Assembly: GCF_002213415.1 (NCBI RefSeq)
Contig: NZ_NJGU01000001.1
Span: 992,001 to 1,056,000 of the forward strand
DNA from: Herbaspirillum robiniae
GTDB lineage: Bacteria > Pseudomonadota > Gammaproteobacteria > Burkholderiales > Burkholderiaceae_D
DNA: 64,000 bases
Reading direction: 5' to 3'
Part shown: positions 28,855 through 37,605 of the stretch, piece by piece
Layout: the number at the start of each line of letters is the position of its first letter
How positions within the stretch are numbered: the first letter of the stretch is position 1
Notes under the pieces: model-generated
Seen by the model: the letters and a program-made list of their open reading frames with translations, nothing else
Databases searched by the model: none
Told to the model about the DNA's origin: nothing
Translations under genes and position numbers: made by a program

Positions 28855-30267
28855 TCAGGCCATCGCCGCGCGGCGTGCCATGACCTGCGTGCCCTGCTCC
28901 GCCAGATCCCAGAACAGTCCCGCCATTACCTGCAGCGACTCGCGCGAAACGCTGGCCAGTATATGCTCGTTGGGCGCGTGCTGCGAACAGGCCGGATAGG
29001 AGTGCGGCACCCACAGCGTGGGCAGGCCCAGCGTCTGCGAGAACACGTCGTTGGGCAGGGAGCCGCCCAGGTTGGGCAGCAGCGTGGGCTTCTTGCCGCT
29101 GGTCTCCTGCATCGAGGCCAGGCCCCAGCGCACCCATTCGTCGTCCGGATCGAGACGGGTGGCGGCGAACTGCACGCCCGACAGCGTGACCTCGACATCG
29201 CTGTAGCCGTGGGCGTCCAGATGGGCGCGGATGTTGGCGATGAAATTGGCGTCGTCGCTGCCGACCACGAAGCGGATCTGGCAATGCGCGCTGGCGTGGC
29301 CGGGAATGGCGTTGACCGGCGCTTCCGGATTGCCGGTCTTGAAGGCCAGCACTTCCAGCGTGTTCCAGCCGAACACGCGCTCGGCCGGCGTCATGCCGGG
29401 CTCGCCCCATTCGGCGTCCACTTCCGGATCGGTGGCGCCGCCGCCGACCTGCACGCCCGCCAGCGCCTCGCGCACGCTTTGCGGCAGCGAATCGGGCAGC
29501 AGGCTGGGCACGCGGATGCGGCCGCGACCGTCGACCAGGCAGGAGATGGCATTGGCCAGGCGTACCCCGGGGTTGCGCAGCAGGCCGCCCCAGTTGCCGG
29601 AATGGTGGCCGCCGTCGCGCAGGTTGACCTTGAGGTCGAAATTGCAGCCGCCGCGCGAGCCCAGGAACATGGTCGGCGTGGGCGCGTTCACGCGCGGACC
29701 GTCGGAGGCGATGAACACGTCCGACTTGAGCCGCTGCGCATATTGCCGGCAGACCGCGTTCAGGCCGGGCGAGCCGGTCTCCTCGCCCATCTCCAGGATC
29801 ACCTTGACGTTGTAGCCGAGCTTGCCGGCGCGCGCCTTCATCACCTCTTCCAGCGCGGCGAAGTTGATGGTGTGCTGGGCCTTGTTGTCGGCGGTGCCGC
29901 GACCGTACCAGCGGTCGCCGTCGACCACGATCTGCCACGGCGAGAGGCCTTCGCGCCATTGCTTGTCATAGCCGCGCACCACGTCGCCGTGGCCGTAGGT
30001 CAGCAGCGTGAAGGCCGCGCCCGCCTCGATGCGCTCGCCGATCAGGAACGGGCTGCCGCCGGGCAGCGGGTTCTCGACCACCTCGCAGGCGAATCCCAAA
30101 CCCTGCAGGTAAGGGATGATCTCCTGCGTCAGGTAGTCGTACAGGATGGGACGGCTGGCCGCCTCCTGGCTCTCGGTGCGGATCGCCACGCGCTTTTTCA
30201 GCACCTCCATGAAACGGCCTTCGTCGAAATACGCCTCCACGCCGGCGATCGCTTGTGCTCTGCTCAT
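28855..30267 (-). CDS. M20-family metallopeptidase
   Basis: 470 residues. The catalytic pattern of dipeptidase-type M20 enzymes is visible: TYGHGDVVRGYDKQW, then WYGRGTADNKAQH (metal-bridging Asp), LEMGEETGSPGL (catalytic Glu pair) and IASDGPR. A dimerisation domain follows, with SLPNDVFSQTLGLPTLWVPHSYP and HAPNEHILA near the C-terminus. The start is ATG at 30267 with AGAGGAG upstream; an in-frame start nine codons earlier is less likely. Together with the neighbouring amidohydrolase it should break down the ligand imported by the upstream ABC transporter. Confidence 0.9.
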   Translation of the reverse strand: MSRAQAIAGVEAYFDEGRFMEVLKKRVAIRTESQEAASRPILYDYLTQEIIPYLQGLGFACEVVENPLPGGSPFLIGERIEAGAAFTLLTYGHGDVVRGYDKQWREGLSPWQIVVDGDRWYGRGTADNKAQHTINFAALEEVMKARAGKLGYNVKVILEMGEETGSPGLNAVCRQYAQRLKSDVFIASDGPRVNAPTPTMFLGSRGGCNFDLKVNLRDGGHHSGNWGGLLRNPGVRLANAISCLVDGRGRIRVPSLLPDSLPQSVREALAGVQVGGGATDPEVDAEWGEPGMTPAERVFGWNTLEVLAFKTGNPEAPVNAIPGHASAHCQIRFVVGSDDANFIANIRAHLDAHGYSDVEVTLSGVQFAATRLDPDDEWVRWGLASMQETSGKKPTLLPNLGGSLPNDVFSQTLGLPTLWVPHSYPACSQHAPNEHILASVSRESLQVMAGLFWDLAEQGTQVMARRAAMA

Positions 30268-30377
30268 GCTGCTTCTCCTCTGGGTCTGGTTCAATGTGTC
30301 CGTCGGCGACGGCGCAGGCCTGCCTGCCCGCCTGGGCGTCGCCTCTTCGTGTCTGCGTCCTGCTGCAATGGCGTCGT

Positions 30378-31238
30378 TCAGGCGGCCGCGGCGAGTTCGG
30401 GAATGCCGCGCCCCGGGTCGGGCGTCAGCGCCGAAGCCAGCAGCATGCGCGTATAGGGATGCTGGGCGTCGCTGAAGATCTTCTCGCGCGACTGCAGCTC
30501 GACGATGCTGCCCTTGTTCATCACCGCCACCCGGTCCACCAGGTGCTCCACCACGCCGAGGTCATGGCTGATGAAGAGGTAGGTCAGGCCGAACTCGGCC
30601 TTCAGGTCCAGCAGCAGGTTCAGGATCTGCGCCTGCACCGACACGTCCAGCGCCGAGGTCGGTTCGTCGCAGATCAGGATGTCGGGGCGCAGGATCAGCG
30701 CACGCGCGATCGCCACGCGCTGGCGCTGGCCGCCGGAGAGCTGGTTCGGATACTGGCCGTAGGTGCGCTCGGGCATGCCGACCAGGTCGAGGATCTCGCG
30801 CACCTTCCGCTCCTGCTCGGCGGCGTTGCCGATGCCGTGCAGCTTCAACGGCAGGCCGACGATCTGGGCCACGGTCTTGCGCGGGTTCAGAGACGAATAC
30901 GGATCCTGGAAGATCGGCTGGATATGGCGCGCGTTCTCGCGGCGCCGGGTCGGGTCAACCTCCTGGCCGTTGATCAGCACGTTGCCCGAGCTCGGCTCCA
31001 GCAGGCCCAGCAGCATCTTGGCCAGGGTGCTCTTGCCGCAACCGGACTCGCCCACCAGGCCCAGTGTCTCGCCCCGGTACAGGCGCAGCGACACGTCGTT
31101 GACCGCCTTCAGCGGCACCGGCGCCTTGAACATGCCGCGCTTCAATTGATACACCTTGGACAGCGCGCACAGCTCCAGCGCGATGTCGCCCTCCGGCGGC
31201 TCGGCCGGCAGCATTTTTCCCAGGTCGCCCATGTTCAT
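30378..31238 (-). CDS. Dipeptide/oligopeptide ABC transporter ATPase (DppF/OppF type)
   Basis: 286 residues with Walker [19 protein letters not shown], signature QLSGGQRQRVAIARAL and Walker B ILICDEPTSALDVS. The N-terminal KVYQLKRGMFK and the ILINGQEVDPTRRRE segment fit the F-type subunit, which lacks the long iron-sulfur-like C-terminus. Its ATG overlaps the stop of the D-type gene (ATGA). It energises the importer encoded immediately upstream. Confidence 0.93.
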   Translation of the reverse strand: MNMGDLGKMLPAEPPEGDIALELCALSKVYQLKRGMFKAPVPLKAVNDVSLRLYRGETLGLVGESGCGKSTLAKMLLGLLEPSSGNVLINGQEVDPTRRRENARHIQPIFQDPYSSLNPRKTVAQIVGLPLKLHGIGNAAEQERKVREILDLVGMPERTYGQYPNQLSGGQRQRVAIARALILRPDILICDEPTSALDVSVQAQILNLLLDLKAEFGLTYLFISHDLGVVEHLVDRVAVMNKGSIVELQSREKIFSDAQHPYTRMLLASALTPDPGRGIPELAAAA

Positions 31239-32245
31239 GCCAGCACCTCCATCTTTTCGGTTTGCGCCATCGCGTCCAACTTGTGGCAGCGCGCGTAGTG
31301 CGGCGCGGCCGGGCCGCCCTTGTCTGGCATCGGCGGATCGGTCTCGCAGACCGCGTCGGCCAGCGTGCAGCGGTTGCGGAAGGCGCAGCCGCCGACATTG
31401 CCGACCAGGCTGGGCACCACGCCGGGAATGGCCTGCAACCGGCTGCCCGGCAGCGTCTTGCCGCGCACCGGGATACAGTTGAGCAGGCCGCGCGTGTAAG
31501 GATGGCGCGGTTGTTCGAACAGCTGGCCGACGTCGGTGGTCTCCACCACCTGGCCGGCGTACATCACCGCCACGCGGTCGGCGATGCGCGAAACCACGCC
31601 CAGGTCATGGGTGATGAAGATGACCGCGGTGCCGAACTCCTGCTGCAGCTCGCGGATCATGCGCAGGATCTGCGCCTGGATGGTCACGTCCAGCGCCGTG
31701 GTCGGCTCGTCGGCGATGATCAGGTCGGGGCTGCACATGAGCGACATGGCGATCATCACCCGCTGGCGCAGGCCGCCGGAGAGCTGGTGCGGATACTGGC
31801 GCAGGCGGTCCTCGGCGTTGGCGATGCCGGTGCGGTGCAACAGGTAGATGGCGCGCTCGCGCGCCTCGACGCGCGTCACGCGCGGCTGCTGCAGCATCGC
31901 CTCGCACAGCTGGTTGCCCAGCGTATAGGCCGGATTGAGCGAGGTCATCGGCTCCTGGAAGATCATCGACATGCGCTTGCCGCGCAGCTGCATCAGCTGC
32001 TTCTCGGCCATGCCGTTGAGGTCGGTTCCGTCGAACAGGATATGGTCGGCGCTGCACTGCGCGCGGCGCGGCAACAGGCCCATCAGCGCCAGCGAAGTCA
32101 TCGACTTGCCGCAGCCGGACTCGCCCACCAGGCACAGCATCTCGCCGCGCCGGACCTGGAAGTCGATGCCGCGCACCGCGTGCAGCATGCCGTTCTCGGT
32201 GGGCAGGTCGACCTTCAGGTTTTTCACGTCAAGCAATACGCTCAT
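31235..32245 (-). CDS. Dipeptide/oligopeptide ABC transporter ATPase (DppD/OppD type)
   Basis: 336 residues with Walker [19 protein letters not shown], signature [16 protein letters not shown], Walker [15 protein letters not shown], and the oligopeptide-transporter C-terminal domain with four cysteines ([15 protein letters not shown] and a later RCH). The start is ATG at 32245 with AAGGAG seven bases upstream; an in-frame upstream start would overlap the permease gene without a ribosome site. It pairs with the F-type ATPase. Confidence 0.93.
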   Translation of the reverse strand: MSVLLDVKNLKVDLPTENGMLHAVRGIDFQVRRGEMLCLVGESGCGKSMTSLALMGLLPRRAQCSADHILFDGTDLNGMAEKQLMQLRGKRMSMIFQEPMTSLNPAYTLGNQLCEAMLQQPRVTRVEARERAIYLLHRTGIANAEDRLRQYPHQLSGGLRQRVMIAMSLMCSPDLIIADEPTTALDVTIQAQILRMIRELQQEFGTAVIFITHDLGVVSRIADRVAVMYAGQVVETTDVGQLFEQPRHPYTRGLLNCIPVRGKTLPGSRLQAIPGVVPSLVGNVGGCAFRNRCTLADAVCETDPPMPDKGGPAAPHYARCHKLDAMAQTEKMEVLA

Positions 32246-32276
32246 GGCACTCTCCTTAGCGGCGCTCAAAATCGGA

Positions 32277-33194
32277 TCAGTTGCGACCATCGGGCGCATT
32301 GACGTCGCGGATGCCGTCGCCCACCAGGTTGATGGCCAGCACCAGCACCGCCAGCGCCAGGCCCGGAATGACGATTACCCACGGCTTGAAGAACATGTAG
32401 GACTTGCCCTCGGACACCATCAGTCCCCACGACGGCGTCGGCGGCTGCACGCCCAGGCCGAGGAAGGACAGCGTCGCCTCCAGCAGGATCGCGTGCGCCA
32501 TCTCCAGCGTGGCCACCACGATCAGCGCGCCCATGATGTTGGGCAGGATCTCGCGCACCAGAATGTAGGGCGTGGAGGCGCCGATGGATTTGGCCGCGGC
32601 GATGAATTCGGCGTCGCGGATCTGCTGCGTGGCCGAGCGTGTGACCACTGCGAAGCGGTCCCACAGCAACAGGCCCAGCAGGATGATCACCACCTTCAGC
32701 GAGCCGCCCACCAGCGACGCCATCGCCAGCGCCACCAGCACCACCGGCATGGCCAGGCGGGTGGTGATCAGGTAGCTGATGACGGCGTCGGTGCGCCCGC
32801 CGAAGTAGCCGGCCAGCACGCCCAGCGTGGTGCCGATCAGGCCCGAGATCAGCGCCGCCGCAATGCCGATCATCAGCGACACGCGGGCGCCGTAGATCAG
32901 CCGCGAGAGATAGTCGCGGCCCAGCTTGTCGGTGCCGAGGATGTGCTCCCAGCTGCCCTGCGCGTTCCACACTGGAGGAATCAGGCGCGCCGAGACGTCC
33001 TGGTTGAACGGGTCATGCGGCGCCAGCAGCGGCGCGAAGATCGCCGCCAGCACGATCAGCAGCAGCACGGTCGCGCCCAGCGTCAGGCCGCGGTGGCCGA
33101 TCAGGCGGTTGAGCTTGCGGCGCCAGGCCGGCGCCGGCCTGATCGCGCCCTGCAGCAGCGCGCCCGGCTGCATGGTGGTGGTAGTGGTGGTCAT
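32277..33194 (-). CDS. Dipeptide/oligopeptide ABC transporter permease (DppC type)
   Basis: 305 residues. The N-terminal helix (LTLGATVLLLIVLAAIFAPLL) is followed by HILGTDKLGRDYLSRLIYGARVSL, typical of DppC/OppC, and the EAA loop DAEFIAAAKSIGASTPYIL. About six helices are present. The N-terminus has an odd run of six threonines. The start is ATG at 33194 with AAGGAA upstream. It is the second permease of the importer. Confidence 0.93.
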   Translation of the reverse strand: MTTTTTTMQPGALLQGAIRPAPAWRRKLNRLIGHRGLTLGATVLLLIVLAAIFAPLLAPHDPFNQDVSARLIPPVWNAQGSWEHILGTDKLGRDYLSRLIYGARVSLMIGIAAALISGLIGTTLGVLAGYFGGRTDAVISYLITTRLAMPVVLVALAMASLVGGSLKVVIILLGLLLWDRFAVVTRSATQQIRDAEFIAAAKSIGASTPYILVREILPNIMGALIVVATLEMAHAILLEATLSFLGLGVQPPTPSWGLMVSEGKSYMFFKPWVIVIPGLALAVLVLAINLVGDGIRDVNAPDGRN

Positions 33195-33248
33195 GTCGGT
33201 TCCTTCGCGTCGTGGTTGGCGGCGAATCTGGCAATCATCCGGAAAAGA

Positions 33249-34166
33249 TCAGCGGGTGCGGATGCGCGGGTCGAGCAGCGCGTTGATGATGTCGGCCAGG
33301 AAAGTCAGGCCGATGTAGAACATGGCGATGATCAGCACCACCGCCTGTACCACCGGATAGTCGTTGCGGGAGATGGCGTCCCAGGCCAGCTGGCCCAGGC
33401 CCTGCATCGAGTACACCGACTCGATCACCACCGAGCCGCCCAGCATGAAGCCCAGCTCCACCGCCGCCAGCGCCACCACCGGGATGACCGCGTTGCGCAG
33501 CGCATGCTTGAACACCACGCGCGACTTCGACAGGCCCTTGGCGCGCGCGGTGCGGATGTAGTCCGAGCCCAGCACCTCCAGCATGCCGGAGCGGGTCAGG
33601 CGCATCATGGCGGGCATCGCGTAGTAACCCAGGGCGACCGCCGGCAGGATGAAGTTTTCCCAGCTCTCGTTGCCGGCCACCGGCAGCCAGTGCAGGCTCA
33701 CGGCGAAGATCAGGATCAGCGTCAGGCCGAACCAGAAGCTGGGCATGGCCTGCCCCACCACCGCGATCATCAGCGCCACCCGGTCCAGCCAGCTGTCGCG
33801 GTAGATGGCCGCCAGCACGCCCAGCGGAATGGCCACCAGGATCGCCAACAACAAGGCGCTGCCGCCCAGCTTGAAGGTGATCGGCAGGCGCTCGGCGACC
33901 ATTTCCATCACCGGGCCGTTGAAGTAGAAGGAGTTGCCGAAGTCCAGGTGCACCGCCTTGGAAAGCCAGTCCACGTACTGCGTGGTCATCGGCTTGTCCA
34001 GTCCGAACTGGACGCGGATCTGCTCGACCTGGGCGGCGGTCGACTCCGGCCCCGCGATCGCGGTGGCCAGGTCGCCCGACATGTGCAGCAGCGAAAAACT
34101 GACGATGGACACCGTCAGGGCCACGCACAGGGCGATGGCCAGGCGGCGCAGGATGAATATCAACAT
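33249..34166 (-). CDS. Dipeptide/oligopeptide ABC transporter permease (DppB type)
   Basis: 305 residues with six helices. It shows the DppB hallmarks FILRRLAIALCVALTVSIVSF at the N-terminus, DFGNSFYFNGPV in the periplasmic loop, and the EAA loop DYIRTARAKGLSKSRVVFKH. The start is ATG at 34166 with GAAGGGAA upstream. It lies 112 bases after the binding-protein gene on the same strand. Confidence 0.93.
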   Translation of the reverse strand: MLIFILRRLAIALCVALTVSIVSFSLLHMSGDLATAIAGPESTAAQVEQIRVQFGLDKPMTTQYVDWLSKAVHLDFGNSFYFNGPVMEMVAERLPITFKLGGSALLLAILVAIPLGVLAAIYRDSWLDRVALMIAVVGQAMPSFWFGLTLILIFAVSLHWLPVAGNESWENFILPAVALGYYAMPAMMRLTRSGMLEVLGSDYIRTARAKGLSKSRVVFKHALRNAVIPVVALAAVELGFMLGGSVVIESVYSMQGLGQLAWDAISRNDYPVVQAVVLIIAMFYIGLTFLADIINALLDPRIRTR

Positions 34167-34277
34167 GGCGGCGTTCCCTTCATCAGGAAGATCGTGGCTG
34201 CGCGACAGGGGTCGCGCGCCGGACAGACGGTGCTTGCAAGTTGCGCGCCTGCCCGGCGCTCAGGTGCTGCTGACGGC

Positions 34278-35816
34278 TTATTTCCAGCTGGCTTCGTAGA
34301 AACGCGGCAGTTCGTCCGGATACCCCTGGAACTTCAGCTGCGAATTGAACGCGTAGAAGGTCGAGTAGGAGAACAGCGGCGCCATGTAGGCGTTCTTCGA
34401 GATCAGCGCCAGCGCCTTGGAGTAGTTCTCCTTGCGCACCGCCGGATCGGTCGAGGTGTCGGCCACTTCCAGCCACTGGCGGGTCTGCGGATCCTTGGTG
34501 ATGTCGTCGCTGCCGCCCTTGAAGAACACGCTGACGAAGGCCGAGGCGTCGTTCATCGAGTACGAGCCCCAGGCCTGGAAGGTCAGCGGCGTCTTGCCGT
34601 TGCGGTATTCGCCCTGCAGCGCCGCGTACTTCATGTAGTGCAGGCGGGCACGGATGCCGACCTTGTGCAGGTCGCCGATGATGGCCTCGGCGAACTCGCG
34701 CTCGCGGTAGGCGTAGATATCGGTGTCGAAGCCGTTGGCATAGCCGGCCGCGGCCAGCAGTTCCTTGGCCTTGGTCGGGTTGTATTCATAGGTCAGCGCG
34801 GCCTTGGCGTCGCAACCGAACTGCGTGCGGAAACAGGCCGTGTACAGCGGCTGGCTGCCGCCGCGCACCAGGTTGTCGGCGATGCCCTTGCGGTTGATCG
34901 CGTAATTCACCGCCTGCCGCACGCGCAGGTCCTTGAACGGCGAATTGGGCGAGGAGGCGCCGGTGGCGTCGATGGTCACGAAGCCGGCGCGCATGGTCTC
35001 GCCGCTTTGCACGGTGACCTTGGGATTGCCCTTGAACGACTCGGCCTGGTCGGCCGGCACGCGCCAGATCCAGTCGACCGCGCCGGTCATCAGCTGCGCG
35101 GTGCGGGTCTCGGGATCGGGGATCACCATGAACTTGATGTTGCCGATCTTGGGTTGGCCCTGCGGGCTGTCCTTGAAGTAGGCGGCGTTCTTGACCAAGG
35201 TCACGCCCTGCCCCGGGGTCACGCTGGTGACCTTGTAGGGACCGGTGCCGATGGGCGCCTTGGCGAAGCCTTCCAGCCCGACCTTCTTGAAATAGGCGCC
35301 GGGATAGATCGGCAGCGGGCCGGCCAGGTATTCAAGCGCGGCCGGGAACGGGCGCTTCAGGTTGATGCGCACCTTGTAGTCGCCGAGCTTGTCGACGCTC
35401 TTGATCCACTCGGTGTTCTGGCGCGTGACGGCCTTGGATTCCGGCGTCACCACATAGTTGAAGGTGAACACCACGTCGTCGGCGCTGAACTTGTCGCCGT
35501 TCTGGAACGTCACGCCTTCGCGCAGGTCCAGCACCAGCGCGGTGGGCGACTCCCACTTCCAGGCGGTGGCCAGCTGCGGCTTGTATTCGTTGGTCTTGGG
35601 ATCGCGATAGACCAGGGTGTCCCAGATCAGGTGGGCCAGGATCACGCCCTCGCGCAGGTTGTTGTGGTACTGGCTGATGTTTTCGACTTCGCTGTCCGAC
35701 GCGTACACCAGTGTGTCGTTGGCTTTATTGGCCATCGCCGACAGCGACGCGGTCGCTCCCGCCACCAGCAGTGCACATCGCGACCAGCCAAGTAAAGATT
35801 TCTTTAGTGCGTTCAT
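34278..35816 (-). CDS. Extracellular solute-binding protein, family 5 (peptide-type)
   Basis: A 512-residue periplasmic binding protein with a signal peptide ending near SLSAMANKAND. Family-5 features include WDTLVYRDPKTNEYKPQLATAW near the start, GVTFQNGDKFSADDVVFTF, APIGTGPYKVTSVTPGQ and VRQAVNYAINRKGI. The start is ATG at 35816 with GAAGGGG upstream. It is the first gene of the seven-gene operon and faces a divergent LysR gene. The ligand is unknown; the two M20 hydrolases downstream suggest a dipeptide or N-acyl amino acid. Confidence 0.93.
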   Translation of the reverse strand: MNALKKSLLGWSRCALLVAGATASLSAMANKANDTLVYASDSEVENISQYHNNLREGVILAHLIWDTLVYRDPKTNEYKPQLATAWKWESPTALVLDLREGVTFQNGDKFSADDVVFTFNYVVTPESKAVTRQNTEWIKSVDKLGDYKVRINLKRPFPAALEYLAGPLPIYPGAYFKKVGLEGFAKAPIGTGPYKVTSVTPGQGVTLVKNAAYFKDSPQGQPKIGNIKFMVIPDPETRTAQLMTGAVDWIWRVPADQAESFKGNPKVTVQSGETMRAGFVTIDATGASSPNSPFKDLRVRQAVNYAINRKGIADNLVRGGSQPLYTACFRTQFGCDAKAALTYEYNPTKAKELLAAAGYANGFDTDIYAYREREFAEAIIGDLHKVGIRARLHYMKYAALQGEYRNGKTPLTFQAWGSYSMNDASAFVSVFFKGGSDDITKDPQTRQWLEVADTSTDPAVRKENYSKALALISKNAYMAPLFSYSTFYAFNSQLKFQGYPDELPRFYEASWK

Positions 35817-36122
35817 TCCAACCCCTTCGTTCGATAAGAGAAATTTGAAAAAACAGCGACGTCGAGGGCATACTAGGTCACGTTTTATCGATGCCACAAT
35901 AAGCAAATTCCTATGCCTCCGTTGCCAAAATCAGATGGCTCGGTTTGTGCACCACAATGTGATGGGGCGCGCAAAACCCGCATCGCAGCTGGGTCATAGG
36001 CGAACGAGCAGGTGCAGCAATTTTCCCGGCAGGATGGCGACGCCGGCTGCACCAAAGGCGTGAAGCCCGCACCAAATAAACCGTTAAAAATATTTTTCAA
36101 CCAGGCAAGAAAGAGGCACGCG
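35817..36122. promoter_or_regulatory. Divergent promoter region, peptide operon / LysR gene
   Basis: About 300 AT-richer bases without a gene, between the binding-protein and LysR genes. It must hold both promoters and, by family precedent, LysR sites (T-N11-A). I cannot single out one site with confidence. Confidence 0.5.
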
Positions 36123-37034
36123 ATGAAGTCCCAGCATCTGCAAGATACCGCCCTGCGCTATTTTCTGGAGGTGGTCCGCTGCGGTTCCATCAGCGAGGCG
36201 TCGCAGCGTCTGAACGTGGCGAGCTCCGCCATCAGCCGCCAGATCAGCAGCCTGGAAGAAACGCTGGACACGGTGCTGTTCGAGCGCCGGCCGCGCGGCA
36301 TGGTGTTGTCGGCCGGCGGCGAGATGCTGGCCGCCCATGCGCGCAAGATGGCGCTGGAGGCCGACCGCGTGGTGGCCGACCTGCAGGCCCTGAAGGGCTT
36401 GCGCAGCGGGCGCGTGCGGCTGTCGGCGTCGGAGGGTTTCTCGATCGACTTCCTGCCGCGGCTGATCAATGCCTTCCAGAAGAAGTATCCGGGCTTCGTG
36501 TTCCAGCTCTTCGTCGGTGCGCCGGCGGCGGTGTCGCGCCAGGTGCGCGAAGGCAACGCCGACATCGGCCTGACCTTCTCGCGCCTGCCCGAACCGGAAA
36601 TCAAGGTGGTCCACCGCCAGCCCGGCCCGATCGCGCTGGTGATGCGCAACGACCATCCGCTGGCGCGCTTTCGCCATATCTCGCTGTCGCAGATGCGCCC
36701 CTATCCGATGGCGCTGCCCGACCCGACCACCACGCTGCGCCAGCTGTTCGACATCGCCTGCAGCCGCCAGCAGGTAGTGATCGAGCCGGTCATGACCAGC
36801 AACTACATCCAGGCGCTGCACAACTATGTGCTGGACAACGACGCCCTCTCCATCACCGGCGAGGTCACCGTGCGCTACCGCATCGCCAGCGGCGAGCTGA
36901 CCATGCGGCCGATACGCGACTGCCCGGACGACGGACGGTTCGTCGAGGTGCAGACCCTGGCGGGACGCACGCTGCCGCGCAGCGTGGAGATTTTCCTCGA
37001 CTACCTGGTGGCGGAACTGAGCAAGGATTTGTAA
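36123..37034 (+). CDS. LysR-family regulator, probable controller of the peptide/M20 operon
   Basis: 303 residues. The DNA-binding domain reads LRYFLEVVRCGSISEASQRL then ASSAISRQISSLEETLDTVLF, followed by an effector domain (VRLSASEGFSIDFLPRLINAF, then PGFVFQLFVG). The start is ATG at 36123 with AAGAGGC upstream; the longer frame begins in the intergenic region without a ribosome site. Divergent orientation to the seven-gene transport and hydrolase operon makes that operon its likely target. Confidence 0.9.
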   Translation: MKSQHLQDTALRYFLEVVRCGSISEASQRLNVASSAISRQISSLEETLDTVLFERRPRGMVLSAGGEMLAAHARKMALEADRVVADLQALKGLRSGRVRLSASEGFSIDFLPRLINAFQKKYPGFVFQLFVGAPAAVSRQVREGNADIGLTFSRLPEPEIKVVHRQPGPIALVMRNDHPLARFRHISLSQMRPYPMALPDPTTTLRQLFDIACSRQQVVIEPVMTSNYIQALHNYVLDNDALSITGEVTVRYRIASGELTMRPIRDCPDDGRFVEVQTLAGRTLPRSVEIFLDYLVAELSKDL

Positions 37035-37046
37035 GGAGGTGCGGCC

Positions 37047-37553
37047 TCAGTCGCGCTGCATCTCGACGATGGCGCCGCGCATGGGATGGAACATCGCGCG
37101 CGTCTGGGCAGAAGCCGCGACGGCAATCTGCACCGGCTCACGCCGTTTGACCTTGACGAAGGAATTGGCCTGCGCGGAGGCCGGGGCGGTATCGGGCGAA
37201 GGCAGATCCCCGAACGCCTTGAGCCTGCCCTCGAAGGACTCGGTCGGACGTTCGCTCGGATAGATACGGCCTTGCCTGTCGGTCGCCTGCGTCATCTCGG
37301 TCAGGCGTACGAGCGCACGCTGGCCGACATGCAGCTTCTTGACATCAGCTTCTTCAAAGCGGGCGATGACGATGACCTCCCCGTTTCCCTGGTCCGCCAC
37401 CGGCGCCGCTTCCGCCAGCGCGGACGACGGCGCCACGCTGGCATCGTCGGTGCGCGGCGGCGAACAGGCGACCAGGGCCAACGCCAGGGGCATCAACAGG
37501 AGCGCCGATGACAGGCGCCGGCGATGGGACGGGAAGGCAAAGGTGGCGGTCAT
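37047..37553 (-). CDS. Lipoprotein resembling the C-terminal domain of an EmrA/HlyD membrane-fusion protein
   Basis: 168 residues with a lipoprotein signal ending LALALVACSPP (lipobox LVAC). After a short linker, the sequence parallels the end of the EmrA encoded in the same operon. VIVIARFEEADVKKLHVGQRA aligns with YITANFKETQIGMMRIGQPA, FEGRLKAFG with FQGHVESIS, and VKRREPVQIAVAASAQ with VQRVPVRIAVDASAQ. The lipoyl and coiled-coil parts of a fusion protein are absent. It lies 52 bases after the outer-membrane factor gene. It could be an accessory adaptor or a decayed duplicate. The ribosome site at 37553 is poor. Confidence 0.72.
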   Translation of the reverse strand: MTATFAFPSHRRRLSSALLLMPLALALVACSPPRTDDASVAPSSALAEAAPVADQGNGEVIVIARFEEADVKKLHVGQRALVRLTEMTQATDRQGRIYPSERPTESFEGRLKAFGDLPSPDTAPASAQANSFVKVKRREPVQIAVAASAQTRAMFHPMRGAIVEMQRD

Positions 37554-37605
37554 GGCAATGCGGGCAACGTTGCGTGGTTGGAGGAACCCGTCAGACCGCC
37601 GGGCT

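Noticed and set aside
28720-30456. A 578-codon plus-strand frame opposite the M20 genes
   Set aside because: Antisense shadow; both M20 genes on the minus strand have all metal-ligand motifs.
31935-35795. A very long open frame (about 1286 codons) on the plus strand opposite the peptide importer genes
   Set aside because: It is the antisense shadow of dppBC-like and binding-protein genes in GC-rich DNA; the translation is His/Arg/Gln-rich without domains, and the opposite strand carries clear families.
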